A stretch of DNA of 45,493 nt from Clostridiales bacterium (GCA_003343605.1 QAKW01000068.1:1-45493); one strand, 5' to 3'; positions 24,953-33,557 are shown, counted from the stretch's first letter. A program made the numbers and translations. The notes: a model not told the origin generated them from the letters alone.

Positions 24953-26422
24953 ATGAGCGTTGCTGAGAAGATTGTAAAAGAGGCCCTGACCTTCGATGAT
25001 GTTTTGCTGATCCCCGCCAAGAGCGAGGTATTGCCCAACATGGTGAATCTTTCCACCCGCCTGACCAGAAAAATCCGCCTGAATATTCCTTTGATGAGCG
25101 CCGCGATGGATACGGTGACCGAAAGCAAAATGGCGATTGCCATGGCGCGCGAAGGCGGCATCGGGGTGATCCATAAGAATATGACGATCGAACGGCAGGC
25201 TGAGGAAGTGCAGCGGGTTAAACGCAGCGAAAACGGCGTGATTAACGATCCGTTTTATCTCTCGCCGGATAATTACGTTTACGAAGCCGATGCCCTGATG
25301 GCAAAATACAGCATTTCGGGCGTTCCGATTTGCGAGAGCGGCCGTCTGGTGGGCATTATTACCAACCGGGACATGCGGTTTATGACCGATTTTAATGTGA
25401 AGATCTCCACCGTGATGACCCCGGAGGACAAGCTGGTAACCGCCCCGGTTGGCACAACGCTGGAGCAGGCCAAGGCGATTCTGCAGCGCCACCGGATTGA
25501 AAAGCTTCCGCTGGTGGACGGTGAAGGCCGGCTTTCCGGGCTCATTACGATTAAAGACATTGAGAAGAGCGTGCAGTATCCCAACTCCGCGCGGGATGCC
25601 CAGGGCCGGCTGCTCTGCGCCGCCGCCATCGGGATTACGGCCGATGTGCTCGACCGGGTAGACGCGCTGGTGCATGCCGGCGTAGACGCGCTGGTGCTGG
25701 ATTCCGCCCACGGCCATTCGGCCAATATTTTGAAAACCATCCGGCTGGTAAAGGAGCATTACCCGGAAGTGCAGTTGATCGCGGGCAATATTGCAACGGC
25801 CGCGGCCGCGGAGGATCTGATCGAAGCGGGTGCGGACGCCGTGAAGGTTGGAATCGGGCCCGGCTCCATCTGCACAACGCGGATTGTTTCCGGTATCGGC
25901 GTGCCGCAGGTAACGGCGATTATGGATGTGGCCGAGGTTTGCGCCCGGCGGGATATTCCGCTGATTGCTGATGGCGGCGTGAAGTTTTCGGGTGATATTG
26001 TAAAAGCGGTGGCCGCGGGTGCGGATGTGATTATGGTGGGCTCTCTGCTGGCCGGCTGCGAAGAAAGCCCGGGCGAGGAAGAGCTTTTCCAGGGCAGGCG
26101 CTTTAAAACCTACCGCGGCATGGGTTCTATGGCGGCCATGGCCAAGGGATCGGCCGACCGCTATTTCCAGACCGGTACTAAAAAGCTTGTGCCCGAGGGC
26201 GTAGAGGGGCGTGTGGCCTTTAAGGGCAGCCTTGGCGATACGGTTTTTCAGCTGATGGGCGGCCTGCGCAGCGGCATGGGCTACTGCGGCACCCCGGATA
26301 TTCCGGCGCTCAAGGCGGAGGGGCGGTTTGTGAAGATCACGGGCGCGGGGCTGCGGGAAAGCCATGCACATGATATTCATATTACCAAAGAAGCGCCCAA
26401 CTATACTTCTGATTTGAAATGA
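24953..26422 (+). CDS. guaB: Inosine-5'-monophosphate dehydrogenase
   Basis: A 489-residue enzyme of full family length. It oxidises IMP to XMP with NAD+, the committed step of GMP synthesis. The TIM barrel carries the catalytic loop GPGSICTTRIVSG with Cys307, followed by the flap KGSADRYFQ. Two CBS domains are inserted at about 95-215 (GIITNRDMRFM and GLITIKDIEK mark their ends). AAAGGAG stands 9 nt before ATG 24953. gatC follows with a short gap, so the genes are probably co-transcribed. Confidence 0.97.
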   Translation: MSVAEKIVKEALTFDDVLLIPAKSEVLPNMVNLSTRLTRKIRLNIPLMSAAMDTVTESKMAIAMAREGGIGVIHKNMTIERQAEEVQRVKRSENGVINDPFYLSPDNYVYEADALMAKYSISGVPICESGRLVGIITNRDMRFMTDFNVKISTVMTPEDKLVTAPVGTTLEQAKAILQRHRIEKLPLVDGEGRLSGLITIKDIEKSVQYPNSARDAQGRLLCAAAIGITADVLDRVDALVHAGVDALVLDSAHGHSANILKTIRLVKEHYPEVQLIAGNIATAAAAEDLIEAGADAVKVGIGPGSICTTRIVSGIGVPQVTAIMDVAEVCARRDIPLIADGGVKFSGDIVKAVAAGADVIMVGSLLAGCEESPGEEELFQGRRFKTYRGMGSMAAMAKGSADRYFQTGTKKLVPEGVEGRVAFKGSLGDTVFQLMGGLRSGMGYCGTPDIPALKAEGRFVKITGAGLRESHAHDIHITKEAPNYTSDLK

Positions 26423-26433
26423 GGAAAAATTCC

Positions 26434-26718
26434 ATGAAAGACCCCAATCTGATTGATCATCTGGCAAAGCTTGCGAAGCTTTCCTTCAGCGAGGAGGAAC
26501 AGCGGCGGATGCAGGCGGATATGGAACGCATCATGCGATTGATGGACACGATTACGCAGGTGGATATCTCAGAAGAGGATTATCCCCTCCGGGCGGAGGA
26601 CGGCATGGAGCTGCTGCGGGAAGACGCGGTGGCGCCTTCCCTGCCGGCGGAGGAAATTCTTGGCAACGCCAAGGGCCGGCTCTATAACTTTATAGCCGTA
26701 ACAAAACTGATGGATTAG
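26434..26718 (+). CDS. gatC: Asp-tRNA(Asn)/Glu-tRNA(Gln) amidotransferase subunit C
   Basis: A 94-residue protein with the GatC pattern: an N-terminal helical pair (LAKLAKLSFSEEEQRRMQAD), a middle linker with LREDAV, and a C-terminal FIAVTKLMD that wraps GatA. GatC stabilises the GatA-GatB complex. ATG 26434 follows TGAGGAAA at good spacing; the in-frame ATG at 26419 overlaps the guaB stop but has no ribosome site. It ends with TAG. gatA starts 12 nt later. Confidence 0.9.
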   Translation: MKDPNLIDHLAKLAKLSFSEEEQRRMQADMERIMRLMDTITQVDISEEDYPLRAEDGMELLREDAVAPSLPAEEILGNAKGRLYNFIAVTKLMD

Positions 26719-26730
26719 GAGAACAACCGG

Positions 26731-28176
26731 ATGAACCTACACTTGAAATCAATAAAAGAGCTGCGGGCCCTGCTGGACGGCGGCGATATTACCGCCGAAG
26801 AGCTGACCGGTTATTTTCTTGCGCGGATCGACCGGCTGGATCCGGAGATCCACGCTTATATCACCGTGAACGAACACGCGATGGAGCAGGCGCACGCGGC
26901 GCAGAAAATGATCGAAGAGGGCCGGGCCGGTCCGCTGACCGGCATCGTGATCGGCGTGAAAGACAATATCTGCACCAAAGGTCTGCGCACCACCTGCGCC
27001 TCCCGGATGCTGGAAGATTTTGTGCCTCCCTATCACGCAACGGTGGCGAAGCGGCTGGAGGAGGCCGGTGCGGTGGTGATCGGCAAGCTGAATATGGATG
27101 AGTTCGCCATGGGCGCTTCCACCACCACTTCGTATTTCGGCGCAACCCGAAACCCCTATGATACCGCGCGAGTTCCCGGCGGATCCTCCGGCGGCAGCGC
27201 CGCGGCGGTGGCCGCGGGGCTTTGTGTTGCCTCGCTGGGCAGCGATACCGGCGGCTCGATCCGCCAGCCCGCAGCCTTTTGCGGGGTAACGGGGATGAAG
27301 CCCACCTACGGGCGGGTTTCCCGCGCGGGGCTGGTAGCCTTTGCCTCCTCGCTGGATCAGATCGGCCCGATTGGAAAAAGTGCGCGGGACTGCGCGATTT
27401 TACTGAACGCGATTTCCGGTGAAGATCCGCTGGATATGACCTCAAAGCCCTCTGCGCCGCTGGAAGCGCCCGGCAGCCCGGTAGAGGGCAAGGTAATCGG
27501 CCTGCCGAAGGAATTTTTCGGCGAGGGGCTGAATCCGCAGATCGAGAAGGCGGTTTTGGCGGCGGCAAAAGAGTTTGAGGCGATGGGCTGCCGGATCCGG
27601 GAGGTTTCCATGCCCTCGCTGGGCGTTGCGATTCCCGCCTATTATCTGATCGCCTCGGCGGAGGCCTCTTCCAACCTGGCCCGGTTCGACGGTGTGCGCT
27701 ACGGCCATCTGAGCACGCAGGGCGAAACATTTGAGCAGCGGCTGATGGCAACGCGCAGCGAGGGCTTCGGCAGCGAGGTGAAACGGCGGATTCTGCTGGG
27801 AACCTATGCGCTTTCCAGCGGATATTTCGACGCCTATTATAAAAAGGCGTGCCTGCTCCGGAAAAAAATCCGTCAGGAATACGAAGAAATTTTCAAAACC
27901 TGCGATTGTATTCTAACGCCTACCACGCCTGAGCCGGCGTTTCGGATCGGAGAGCACGGCGAAGATCCAACGGAGATGTATCTTGCGGATATTTATACCG
28001 TCACGGTGAATATTGCGGGCCTGCCCGCAGTGAGCACCCCCTGCGGCTATACCGGCGAGGGGCTGCCCATCGGGATGAGCCTGATCGGAAAAGCGTTTGC
28101 CGATGGGGAAATTCTGAACCTGGCAGATGCCTTTGAACGGCGGTTTTCTTATATCTTAAACGATTTTTGTTTATAA
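26731..28176 (+). CDS. gatA: Asp-tRNA(Asn)/Glu-tRNA(Gln) amidotransferase subunit A
   Basis: A 481-residue amidase-signature enzyme that releases ammonia from glutamine for tRNA-dependent Gln or Asn formation. The Ser-cisSer-Lys triad is visible: Lys77 in GVKDN, the cis-Ser within GGSSGGSAAA (151-156) and the nucleophile Ser176 in SDTGGSIRQPAAF. The usual partner gatB is not next to it; the SRP RNA follows instead. AGGAG lies 13 nt before the ATG. Confidence 0.96.
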   Translation: MNLHLKSIKELRALLDGGDITAEELTGYFLARIDRLDPEIHAYITVNEHAMEQAHAAQKMIEEGRAGPLTGIVIGVKDNICTKGLRTTCASRMLEDFVPPYHATVAKRLEEAGAVVIGKLNMDEFAMGASTTTSYFGATRNPYDTARVPGGSSGGSAAAVAAGLCVASLGSDTGGSIRQPAAFCGVTGMKPTYGRVSRAGLVAFASSLDQIGPIGKSARDCAILLNAISGEDPLDMTSKPSAPLEAPGSPVEGKVIGLPKEFFGEGLNPQIEKAVLAAAKEFEAMGCRIREVSMPSLGVAIPAYYLIASAEASSNLARFDGVRYGHLSTQGETFEQRLMATRSEGFGSEVKRRILLGTYALSSGYFDAYYKKACLLRKKIRQEYEEIFKTCDCILTPTTPEPAFRIGEHGEDPTEMYLADIYTVTVNIAGLPAVSTPCGYTGEGLPIGMSLIGKAFADGEILNLADAFERRFSYILNDFCL

Positions 28177-28180
28177 TCCC

Positions 28181-28209
28181 TTGTACTTTTTCCTTTTTCA
28201 TGGTACAAT
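28181..28209 (+). promoter_or_regulatory. Promoter of the SRP RNA gene
   Basis: TTGTAC (28181-28186) and TACAAT (28204-28209) are 17 bp apart. The predicted start (about 28216-28218) lies just upstream of the long RNA hairpin. Confidence 0.75.
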
Positions 28210-28216
28210 AAAAAAG

Positions 28217-28398
28217 TAATACCGAAGAACTGCCTTTATAAGGCAGCGCTTCCGGATGATGAGAGACGGGCGCGGCGCAATAGCGAGCCGTGAACCATGT
28301 CAGGCGGGGAACCGAGCAGCATTAAGCGGGCCTTGCCTATGTGTGCCGAATTCCTGTTTTGAGTCCGGTGGCGCTGTCTTATAAGGGCGGTTCTTTTT
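28217..28398 (+). ncRNA. ffs: Signal recognition particle RNA, hairpin without Alu domain
   Basis: The conserved S-domain is clear: GAACCATGTCAGG, a CGG-GGAA-CCG tetraloop (28305-28314) and AGCAGCATTAAG, the Ffh-binding core. The ends pair over more than 25 bp: AAGAACTGCC (28225-28234) with GGCGGTTCTT (28386-28395), then CTTATAA and GCGCTG blocks further in. A short U-run (TTCTTTTT) follows. Since the two ends pair with each other, no room is left for the 5' Alu domain (helices 2-4) of the large Bacillus-type RNA. About 170 nt is longer than the usual ~100-nt small form. Placement just before dnaX is common in Firmicutes. Confidence 0.88.
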
Positions 28399-28440
28399 GG
28401 AAGGCGTGGCGGGTTCGGCTCCCGTCGGCTTTGCTTAAAG
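28391..28440 (+). repeat. T-arm-like intergenic repeat, copy C
   Basis: TTTTGGAAGGCGTG is followed by GCGGGTTCGGCTCCCGTC and GGCTTTGCTTAAAG. GCGGG-TTCGGCT-CCCGT folds as a perfect 5-bp T-arm with a 7-nt loop. The 5' part matches copy B; the 3' part (CCCGYCGGCTT and TTAAAG) matches copy A. It sits between the SRP RNA and dnaX. Confidence 0.6.
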
Positions 28441-28449
28441 GAGTTTTTC

Positions 28450-29976
28450 ATGTATCAGGCGTTATACCGGAAATACCGTCCGCTCACCTTTTCAGATGTG
28501 GTGGGGCAGGAGCATATTGTGGGAACCCTGCGCGCACAGGTTGCGGAAGGCGCGGTTTCCCATGCCTATCTTTTCTGCGGCACCCGGGGCACCGGGAAAA
28601 CCACCTGTGCCAAGATTCTTGCGCGGGCCGTCAACTGCACCCATCCGCAAAACGGCGATCCCTGCAACGAATGTCCGCAGTGCCGGGGCATTCTCAGCGA
28701 GGCGGCGATGGATGTGGTGGAGATCGATGCGGCAACCAATACCGGTGTCGGCGATGTGCGGGAGCTGAGGGAAGAGCTGATTTACGCACCGGCCTCCGGC
28801 CGCTACCGGGTCTATATCATCGATGAAGTGCATATGCTGAGTAACCAGGCGTTCAACGCGCTGCTCAAAACGCTGGAAGAGCCGCCGAAGCATGTGATTT
28901 TTGTTTTGGCCACCACTGAAATTCAAAAAATTCCGGCAACGATCCTCTCACGCTGCCAGCGCTTTGATTTTAAGCGGCTGACGCCGGATCAGATCGCCGG
29001 CAGGCTTACGGAGATCGCCGGGCGCGAGGGCTTTTTGCTGGAGCCGGAAGCCGCATCTCTGCTTGCCCGCCTGGCGGATGGAGCCCTGCGGGACGGGCTT
29101 TCTTTGCTGGACCGCTGCCGCGACGGCAGCGAACCGGTTACCCGGGCAAGGGTAGAGCAGATCATCGGCGTCATGGGCAGCGGACCGCTGATGGAGGCGG
29201 TAAGGCTGGCCTGGCGGCGGGATGTTGCCGGGCTGCTGAAATTTTACCGCGAAGCTTGTGCGCGGTACGCGGGCCCCGCGCAGCTGCTGGGTGATCTTTC
29301 GGCCCTGCTGCGGGATCTGCTGATTTGCAGCGTAACAGAGCGGCCGCAGGAAATTCTGGATTGCGACGCGCAGGAGCTTTCGGAAAAAATCGCCCTTTCC
29401 AGGCAGCTGCCCAGCGCCTGTATCATGCGGATGATGCGGGAACTGCAAAAGGGCTTATGGGAACTGGGGCGCACGGTTGATAAGGGCATGACGGCGGAAA
29501 TGACGCTGATCAGCCTCTGCCGGGAGGAGCTGGGAGAAGATATCGGGGCTCTGAGCGCCCGGATCGCGCGGCTGGAGCGGGGAATTCCCCCGGCATCCGC
29601 GGCTGTGCCGCCGGCCGCTGCCGCAGCGCCGGAAGCGCCGGTGGAAACACCGCCGAAGCAGGAGCCTGCGCCGGAGAGCCGGGAAGATTGCCCGTTTTGG
29701 GATCAGATGAAAGAGATTCTGCAGGATCTGGGGCATGCCAATCTGCTGGGCTTTTTACTGGATATCCGGCCGTCTCTTTCGGGGGAGCAGCTGATTCTCT
29801 CTTCCGACCAGGCGTTTTGCCTGGATTTTCTGGGAACTCCGGAGAATAAGGCGCTGCTGGCCGAAGCGGCGGCGCGCGCCGGCGGCCGGAACTTTACAAT
29901 TGTTTTGAAGCAGGCGGAAGGGGCGGCGGATCCGTTTGACCCCCTGCAGGAATTATTAAAGGAGAATGAGGAATGA
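28450..29976 (+). CDS. dnaX: DNA polymerase III subunits gamma/tau
   Basis: A 508-residue clamp-loader ATPase. Walker A is GTRGTGKTT (about 45-53). Next comes the zinc-binding module with cysteines in VNCTHPQNGDPCNECPQC, then Walker B IDEVHMLSNQAFNALLK and sensor 1 TILSRCQRF. The Ala/Pro-rich linker at about 380-410 leads to a C-terminal tau-like domain. No A-rich slippery heptamer was noticed, so a programmed frameshift to gamma is not indicated. AAAGGAG precedes ATG 28450. Its stop overlaps the start of the YbaB gene. Confidence 0.96.
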   Translation: MYQALYRKYRPLTFSDVVGQEHIVGTLRAQVAEGAVSHAYLFCGTRGTGKTTCAKILARAVNCTHPQNGDPCNECPQCRGILSEAAMDVVEIDAATNTGVGDVRELREELIYAPASGRYRVYIIDEVHMLSNQAFNALLKTLEEPPKHVIFVLATTEIQKIPATILSRCQRFDFKRLTPDQIAGRLTEIAGREGFLLEPEAASLLARLADGALRDGLSLLDRCRDGSEPVTRARVEQIIGVMGSGPLMEAVRLAWRRDVAGLLKFYREACARYAGPAQLLGDLSALLRDLLICSVTERPQEILDCDAQELSEKIALSRQLPSACIMRMMRELQKGLWELGRTVDKGMTAEMTLISLCREELGEDIGALSARIARLERGIPPASAAVPPAAAAAPEAPVETPPKQEPAPESREDCPFWDQMKEILQDLGHANLLGFLLDIRPSLSGEQLILSSDQAFCLDFLGTPENKALLAEAAARAGGRNFTIVLKQAEGAADPFDPLQELLKENEE

Positions 29977-30320
29977 AAGCACGTTTACCGGAAGGCTATA
30001 ATATGAAACAGGGCGATATGATGCGCCGGGTTCAGAAAATGCAGGAAGATATGCAGAGCGCGCAGCAGGAGGTGGAGGCTTCTGTTTTTGAAGCTTCTGC
30101 GGGCGGCGGCGCCGTATTGGCGAAGGTGACCGGGAAAAAGGAGCTGCTGGAGGTTCAAATCCAGCCGGAGGCGGTGGATCCCGAAGATATGGAAATGCTG
30201 CAGGATCTGATTGTTGCCGCGGTAAATGAAGGGCTCAAGCAGGCTGATGCGGCAATGGAAGAGAAGATGGGTGCGATTACCGGCGGGATGAACCTGCCCG
30301 GCATGAACGGGCTGTTTTAA
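29973..30320 (+). CDS. ybaB: YbaB/EbfC-family nucleoid-associated protein
   Basis: A 115-residue protein with the YbaB core: M-M-R-R-V-Q-K-M-Q-E-D-M followed by V-E-A-S and G-G-G-A-V-L-A-K-V-T-G-K, then L-Q-D-L-I-V-A-A-V-N-E-G-L. The family forms dimers that bind DNA. The dnaX-ybaB-recR order is conserved in Firmicutes. ATG 29973 overlaps the dnaX stop (ATGA) and follows AAGGAGAATGAGGA. The C-terminal GGMNLPGMNGLF tail is common in the family. Confidence 0.93.
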   Translation: MKARLPEGYNMKQGDMMRRVQKMQEDMQSAQQEVEASVFEASAGGGAVLAKVTGKKELLEVQIQPEAVDPEDMEMLQDLIVAAVNEGLKQADAAMEEKMGAITGGMNLPGMNGLF

Positions 30321-30324
30321 AGCG

Positions 30325-30924
30325 ATGCCGAATATTGCGCAGCTCAATAAACTGATCGAGCAATTTGGCATGCTGCCCGGCGTAGGCGCCAAAACAGCAC
30401 AGAAAATGGCCTATTTTATGCTGGCCCAGCCGGATGCGAAGGTAAAGGAATTTGCCGATACGCTGCTTGCTTCGCGGAATCTGATCCACTGCTGCCCCCG
30501 CTGCCAGAATCTGACCGACCAGCCCCTCTGCCCGATCTGCGCGGATGCAAAGCGGCAGGGCGGGGCGATCTGTGTGGTGGAAAAGCCGGAGGATGTGGAG
30601 GCGATGGAACGCACCCGTACCTTTCACGGCACCTATCATGTTTTGCATGGGCTGATCTCCCCGGTCAACGGCATCGGCGCTGATCAGCTGCGGATCCGGG
30701 AGCTGCTGCACCGGGTTGCGGAGGAAACGGTGGAGGAAGTGATTCTGGCCACCTCGCCGAATGTGGAAGGGCAGGCGACCGCGCTTTATCTCTTTAAGCT
30801 GCTCAAGCCCTTTGAGGTGAAGGTAACCGGCCTTGCGCTGGGAATTCCGGTTGGCGGCACGCTGGAATATGCCGATAGCCTTACCCTTACCCGCGCAATG
30901 GAGAACAGGAGGACTTTTGAATGA
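30325..30924 (+). CDS. recR: Recombination mediator protein RecR
   Basis: A 199-residue protein with an N-terminal helix-hairpin-helix (LPGVGAKTAQKMAY), a four-cysteine zinc finger (CCPRCQNLTDQPLCPIC, about 54-70), a Toprim domain (ICVVEKPEDVEAMERT to ATSPNVEGQATALYL) and a C-terminal Walker-B-like GIPVGGTLEYAD. RecR works with RecO/RecF to load RecA at gaps. The start follows YbaB by 4 nt with only a poor ribosome site, so it is likely coupled to ybaB translation. Confidence 0.96.
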   Translation: MPNIAQLNKLIEQFGMLPGVGAKTAQKMAYFMLAQPDAKVKEFADTLLASRNLIHCCPRCQNLTDQPLCPICADAKRQGGAICVVEKPEDVEAMERTRTFHGTYHVLHGLISPVNGIGADQLRIRELLHRVAEETVEEVILATSPNVEGQATALYLFKLLKPFEVKVTGLALGIPVGGTLEYADSLTLTRAMENRRTFE

Positions 30925-31175
30925 ATACTTATCAGCCGCGGGGCGTTTGCTCCCGCAAAATATTATTTGATGTGGAAGAAGACGGAACCATTCACCATGT
31001 TTCCTTCGAAGGCGGCTGCAACGGCAACCTGCAGGGAATCGGTTCTCTGATCGAGGGAATGGGAATTGATGAGGCCATTGCCCGCCTCGCCGGGATTCAA
31101 TGCGGGATGAAGGGAACGTCTTGCCCCGATCAACTGGCCAGGGCGCTGAAAAAATATAAGGAGGAGCATCAATGA
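30921..31175 (+). CDS. TSCPD domain-containing protein (TIGR03905 type)
   Basis: An 84-residue protein with the full TSCPD pattern: PRGVCSRKILFDVEEDGTI, F-E-G-G-C-N-G-N-L-Q-G-I, and the naming motif KGTSCPDQLARAL. The domain also occurs at the ends of some ribonucleotide reductases; the free-standing form has no known function. Its conserved cysteines suggest metal binding. The start overlaps the recR stop (ATGA) and the stop overlaps the next start. Confidence 0.88.
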   Translation: MNTYQPRGVCSRKILFDVEEDGTIHHVSFEGGCNGNLQGIGSLIEGMGIDEAIARLAGIQCGMKGTSCPDQLARALKKYKEEHQ

Positions 31176-32893
31176 CAGATTTTAACGCGGAATATGAACG
31201 CTGGCTCGGTTTTTACGAGCTGGACGGCCGCCTGAAGGCGGAATTGATCGCGGTGCACGGGAATGAAGATGAAATCCGCTCCCGCTTCGGCTGCGATCTG
31301 GTTTTTGGCACCGGGGGCCTGCGCGGCCTGATGGGCGCGGGCACCAACCGGATGAATATTTATACGGTCAGGCGCGCCTCCCGCGGCTTCGGCAACTATA
31401 TTGTGAATCTCGGCCAAGAGGCGATGGACCGCGGGATTGTGATCGCCTATGACTGCCGCAACAACGGCAAGCGCTTTGCGCTGGAAACGGCGCTGACAAT
31501 GTGTGCGCTGGGCATTCATGTAAGGCTGTTTGATGCGCTGCGCCCAACGCCGGAGCTTTCTTTTGCGATTCGGGATTTCGGCGCGATCGGCGGCGTGAAT
31601 ATTACCGCCTCTCATAATCCGAAGGAATATAACGGCTATAAAGCTTATTTTGAAGACGGCGCGCAGCTTTCCGGGGATCAGGCCGATTTCATTCTCGGGG
31701 AGATGCAGAAGGTGGATCCGCTGCAGGTGGAAATCATGCCGGAGCAGCAGGCGCGGGAGAGCGGCCTGCTTGAAATCATCGGGGAAGAAACCGACCGGCG
31801 CTATCTCGACCGGGTTTTGGCCGAGCGTCTGCCGCTCCCTGAGCTGAAACCGGAAGCAAAGAGGCTTTCAATCGTTTATACCCCCTTTCACGGAACCGGC
31901 TACCGGCTGGTGCCGGAAATTTTCAGGGCGCTGGGAGCCAATGTTTCGTTTGTGGAGGAGCAGATGGTGCCCGATGGAGATTTCCCAACCCTTAAAAGCC
32001 CCAATCCGGAAGAAAAGGAGGGCTTTACGCTGGGGCTGGAGTTGGCCAGAAAGACCGGCGCGGATCTGATTATCGCCACCGATCCGGATGCCGACCGCGT
32101 AGGGGTTGCCGCCCTTACCGGGGATACGGTAACGCTCTTTACCGGCAATCAGATGGCGGCGCTTCTGGTGGACTTTCTGATCACGGTTGAAAAGGAAGCG
32201 GGCATTCTGCCGGCGCATCCGGCGGTGGTTTCCACCATCGTTTCCTCCAAGCTGCCCAAGAAAATCTGCCAGCAAAACGGCGTTGCCTATTTTGAGGTGC
32301 TTACCGGGTTCAAATATATCGGTGAGATGATGGAACGCTTTAAAGAAGAGGGAACGTATGAATATCTCTTCGGCTTTGAAGAAAGCTACGGCTACCTGAA
32401 GGGCGATTACGCCCGCGATAAGGATTCGCTGGTGGCTTCGATGCTGATTGCCCAGATGGCGATGTATTATAAAAACAAAAATAAAAATCTGGTGCAGGCA
32501 CTGGAAATTCTTTATAAAAAATACGGTTATTTCGAAGAAGAAACCGTGAGCTTCAAAATTGAGGCCGTGATGCCCCAGCAGCGGATGGATGAGATTATGG
32601 CCAATCTGCGCGGCAATATTCCGGCCGCAATGGGCGGGAAGCGGATTGTGGAGTTCCGGGATTATCAGAAGCACCTGATCCGTTCTCTGGAGACCGGCGA
32701 GGAGCGGGAGACCGGGCTGCCGACCTCCAATGTGCTTTATTTTATTTTTGAAGACGGAACGCATGTGGTGGTGCGGCCTTCGGGAACGGAGCCGAAAGTA
32801 AAGGCGTATTTTCTTACCAGCGGAGAAAACCGGTTCGACTGCCGCAGCAAGATCGAGGCCTATGAAGTGATATTCGGCGAACTGCTGCATTAA
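31172..32893 (+). CDS. Phosphoglucomutase/phosphomannomutase family protein
   Basis: A 573-residue alpha-D-phosphohexomutase. The phospho-serine is Ser147 in ITASHNPKEYNGYK, the metal loop is DPDADRVG (304-311), the sugar-binding loop is GFEESYGYL and the phosphate-binding tail RPSGTEPKVKAY. The length and motifs fit PgcA-type enzymes that convert glucose-6-phosphate to glucose-1-phosphate for cell-wall and glycolipid precursors. AAGGAGGAG is upstream. The transcript ends at the palindrome after the TAA. Confidence 0.93.
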   Translation: MTDFNAEYERWLGFYELDGRLKAELIAVHGNEDEIRSRFGCDLVFGTGGLRGLMGAGTNRMNIYTVRRASRGFGNYIVNLGQEAMDRGIVIAYDCRNNGKRFALETALTMCALGIHVRLFDALRPTPELSFAIRDFGAIGGVNITASHNPKEYNGYKAYFEDGAQLSGDQADFILGEMQKVDPLQVEIMPEQQARESGLLEIIGEETDRRYLDRVLAERLPLPELKPEAKRLSIVYTPFHGTGYRLVPEIFRALGANVSFVEEQMVPDGDFPTLKSPNPEEKEGFTLGLELARKTGADLIIATDPDADRVGVAALTGDTVTLFTGNQMAALLVDFLITVEKEAGILPAHPAVVSTIVSSKLPKKICQQNGVAYFEVLTGFKYIGEMMERFKEEGTYEYLFGFEESYGYLKGDYARDKDSLVASMLIAQMAMYYKNKNKNLVQALEILYKKYGYFEEETVSFKIEAVMPQQRMDEIMANLRGNIPAAMGGKRIVEFRDYQKHLIRSLETGEERETGLPTSNVLYFIFEDGTHVVVRPSGTEPKVKAYFLTSGENRFDCRSKIEAYEVIFGELLH

Positions 32894-32907
32894 AATCAAA
32901 AAAAGCG

Positions 32908-32940
32908 AAAGCGCCGCGTCTTAAGACGCGGCGCTTTGTT
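32908..32940. terminator. Bidirectional terminator between convergent genes
   Basis: A perfect 30-bp palindrome AAAGCGCCGCGTC/TTAA/GACGCGGCGCTTT fills 32908-32937, with TTTGTTTT on the plus side and an A-run on the other. It ends both the mutase and the minus-strand YbjN gene. Confidence 0.88.
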
Positions 32941-32941
32941 T

Positions 32942-33355
32942 TCAGGAGGGCCACAGCGCTCTCGTGATTTCCGGATACGCTTCATCGATAATCTGAGCCA
33001 TCTGCGCAACCAGCATGGTGCAGGGCTCGCCGACATGCGAAGGGTTTACAAGCAGATCGAGCTCCGCCCGGAAATCCCGGTCCTCATCAAGATAAAATTT
33101 CACCCAGCGGAACCGGCTGTTCAGCCGGTTGCAAAGGGCGAAGCCGGCTTCGAGGCGGTCTTCGGGAAAATGCGCGATTTCCCAGCAGGCGAGCTTCACA
33201 ATGCCCGGATGATCCTGCTCGAAAATCACATGGATCGAAATGGTGTTGAGCTTTTCACCATGATAGGAGATCAAAACGGCGTGATCGTTTAACTCACGGT
33301 AACGAACCCCGTTCAGATCCATATAATCCAGGAATTCTGTCTTTAAATCTTTCAT
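32942..33355 (-). CDS. YbjN domain-containing protein
   Basis: A 137-residue protein with the YbjN/type-III-chaperone-like fold: an N-terminal helix MKDLKTEFLDYMDLNG, a strand-rich middle (AVLISYHGEKLNTISIHVIF), then A-L-C-N-R-L-N-S-R-F-R-W-V-K-F-Y-L-D and a helical end. The family acts as chaperone-like or regulatory proteins; no specific role can be given. ATG 33355 has AGGGAGG upstream, so the longer frame from 33391 is not needed. It has its own promoter. Confidence 0.75.
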   Translation of the reverse strand: MKDLKTEFLDYMDLNGVRYRELNDHAVLISYHGEKLNTISIHVIFEQDHPGIVKLACWEIAHFPEDRLEAGFALCNRLNSRFRWVKFYLDEDRDFRAELDLLVNPSHVGEPCTMLVAQMAQIIDEAYPEITRALWPS

Positions 33356-33387
33356 AAGCAAGCCTCCCTTTTTCGATTTAATTCCTA

Positions 33388-33416
33388 TCATACCACTTTT
33401 TTAAGCAAATGGCAAG
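33388..33416 (-). promoter_or_regulatory. Promoter of the YbjN gene
   Basis: On the minus strand TTGCCA (33411-33416) and TATGAT (33388-33393) are 17 bp apart, and an AGGGAGG site with ATG follows shortly. Confidence 0.7.
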
Positions 33417-33557
33417 GAAAAAGGTGCAGGAAAGCCGGCGTGCTGCGTCAATGCCCACCGCAGGAAGCTTCAGCAGCGGCCCGCACGAATCTCCCCGGCG
33501 GCAATAAAGCGCGGCGGTAATTTCGCGGCGCTTTTGTTCTATCGGGCAGGGCTTGGT

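Noticed and set aside
24920..26467. Long minus-strand open frame of over 500 codons opposite guaB
   Set aside because: It is the mirror of a conserved gene with strong codon bias, has no ribosome site and resembles no family. The same holds for other long antisense frames, such as 1145-2326.
28450..29976. Programmed frameshift in dnaX
   Set aside because: No A-rich slippery heptamer with a downstream stem was found at the gamma/tau border.
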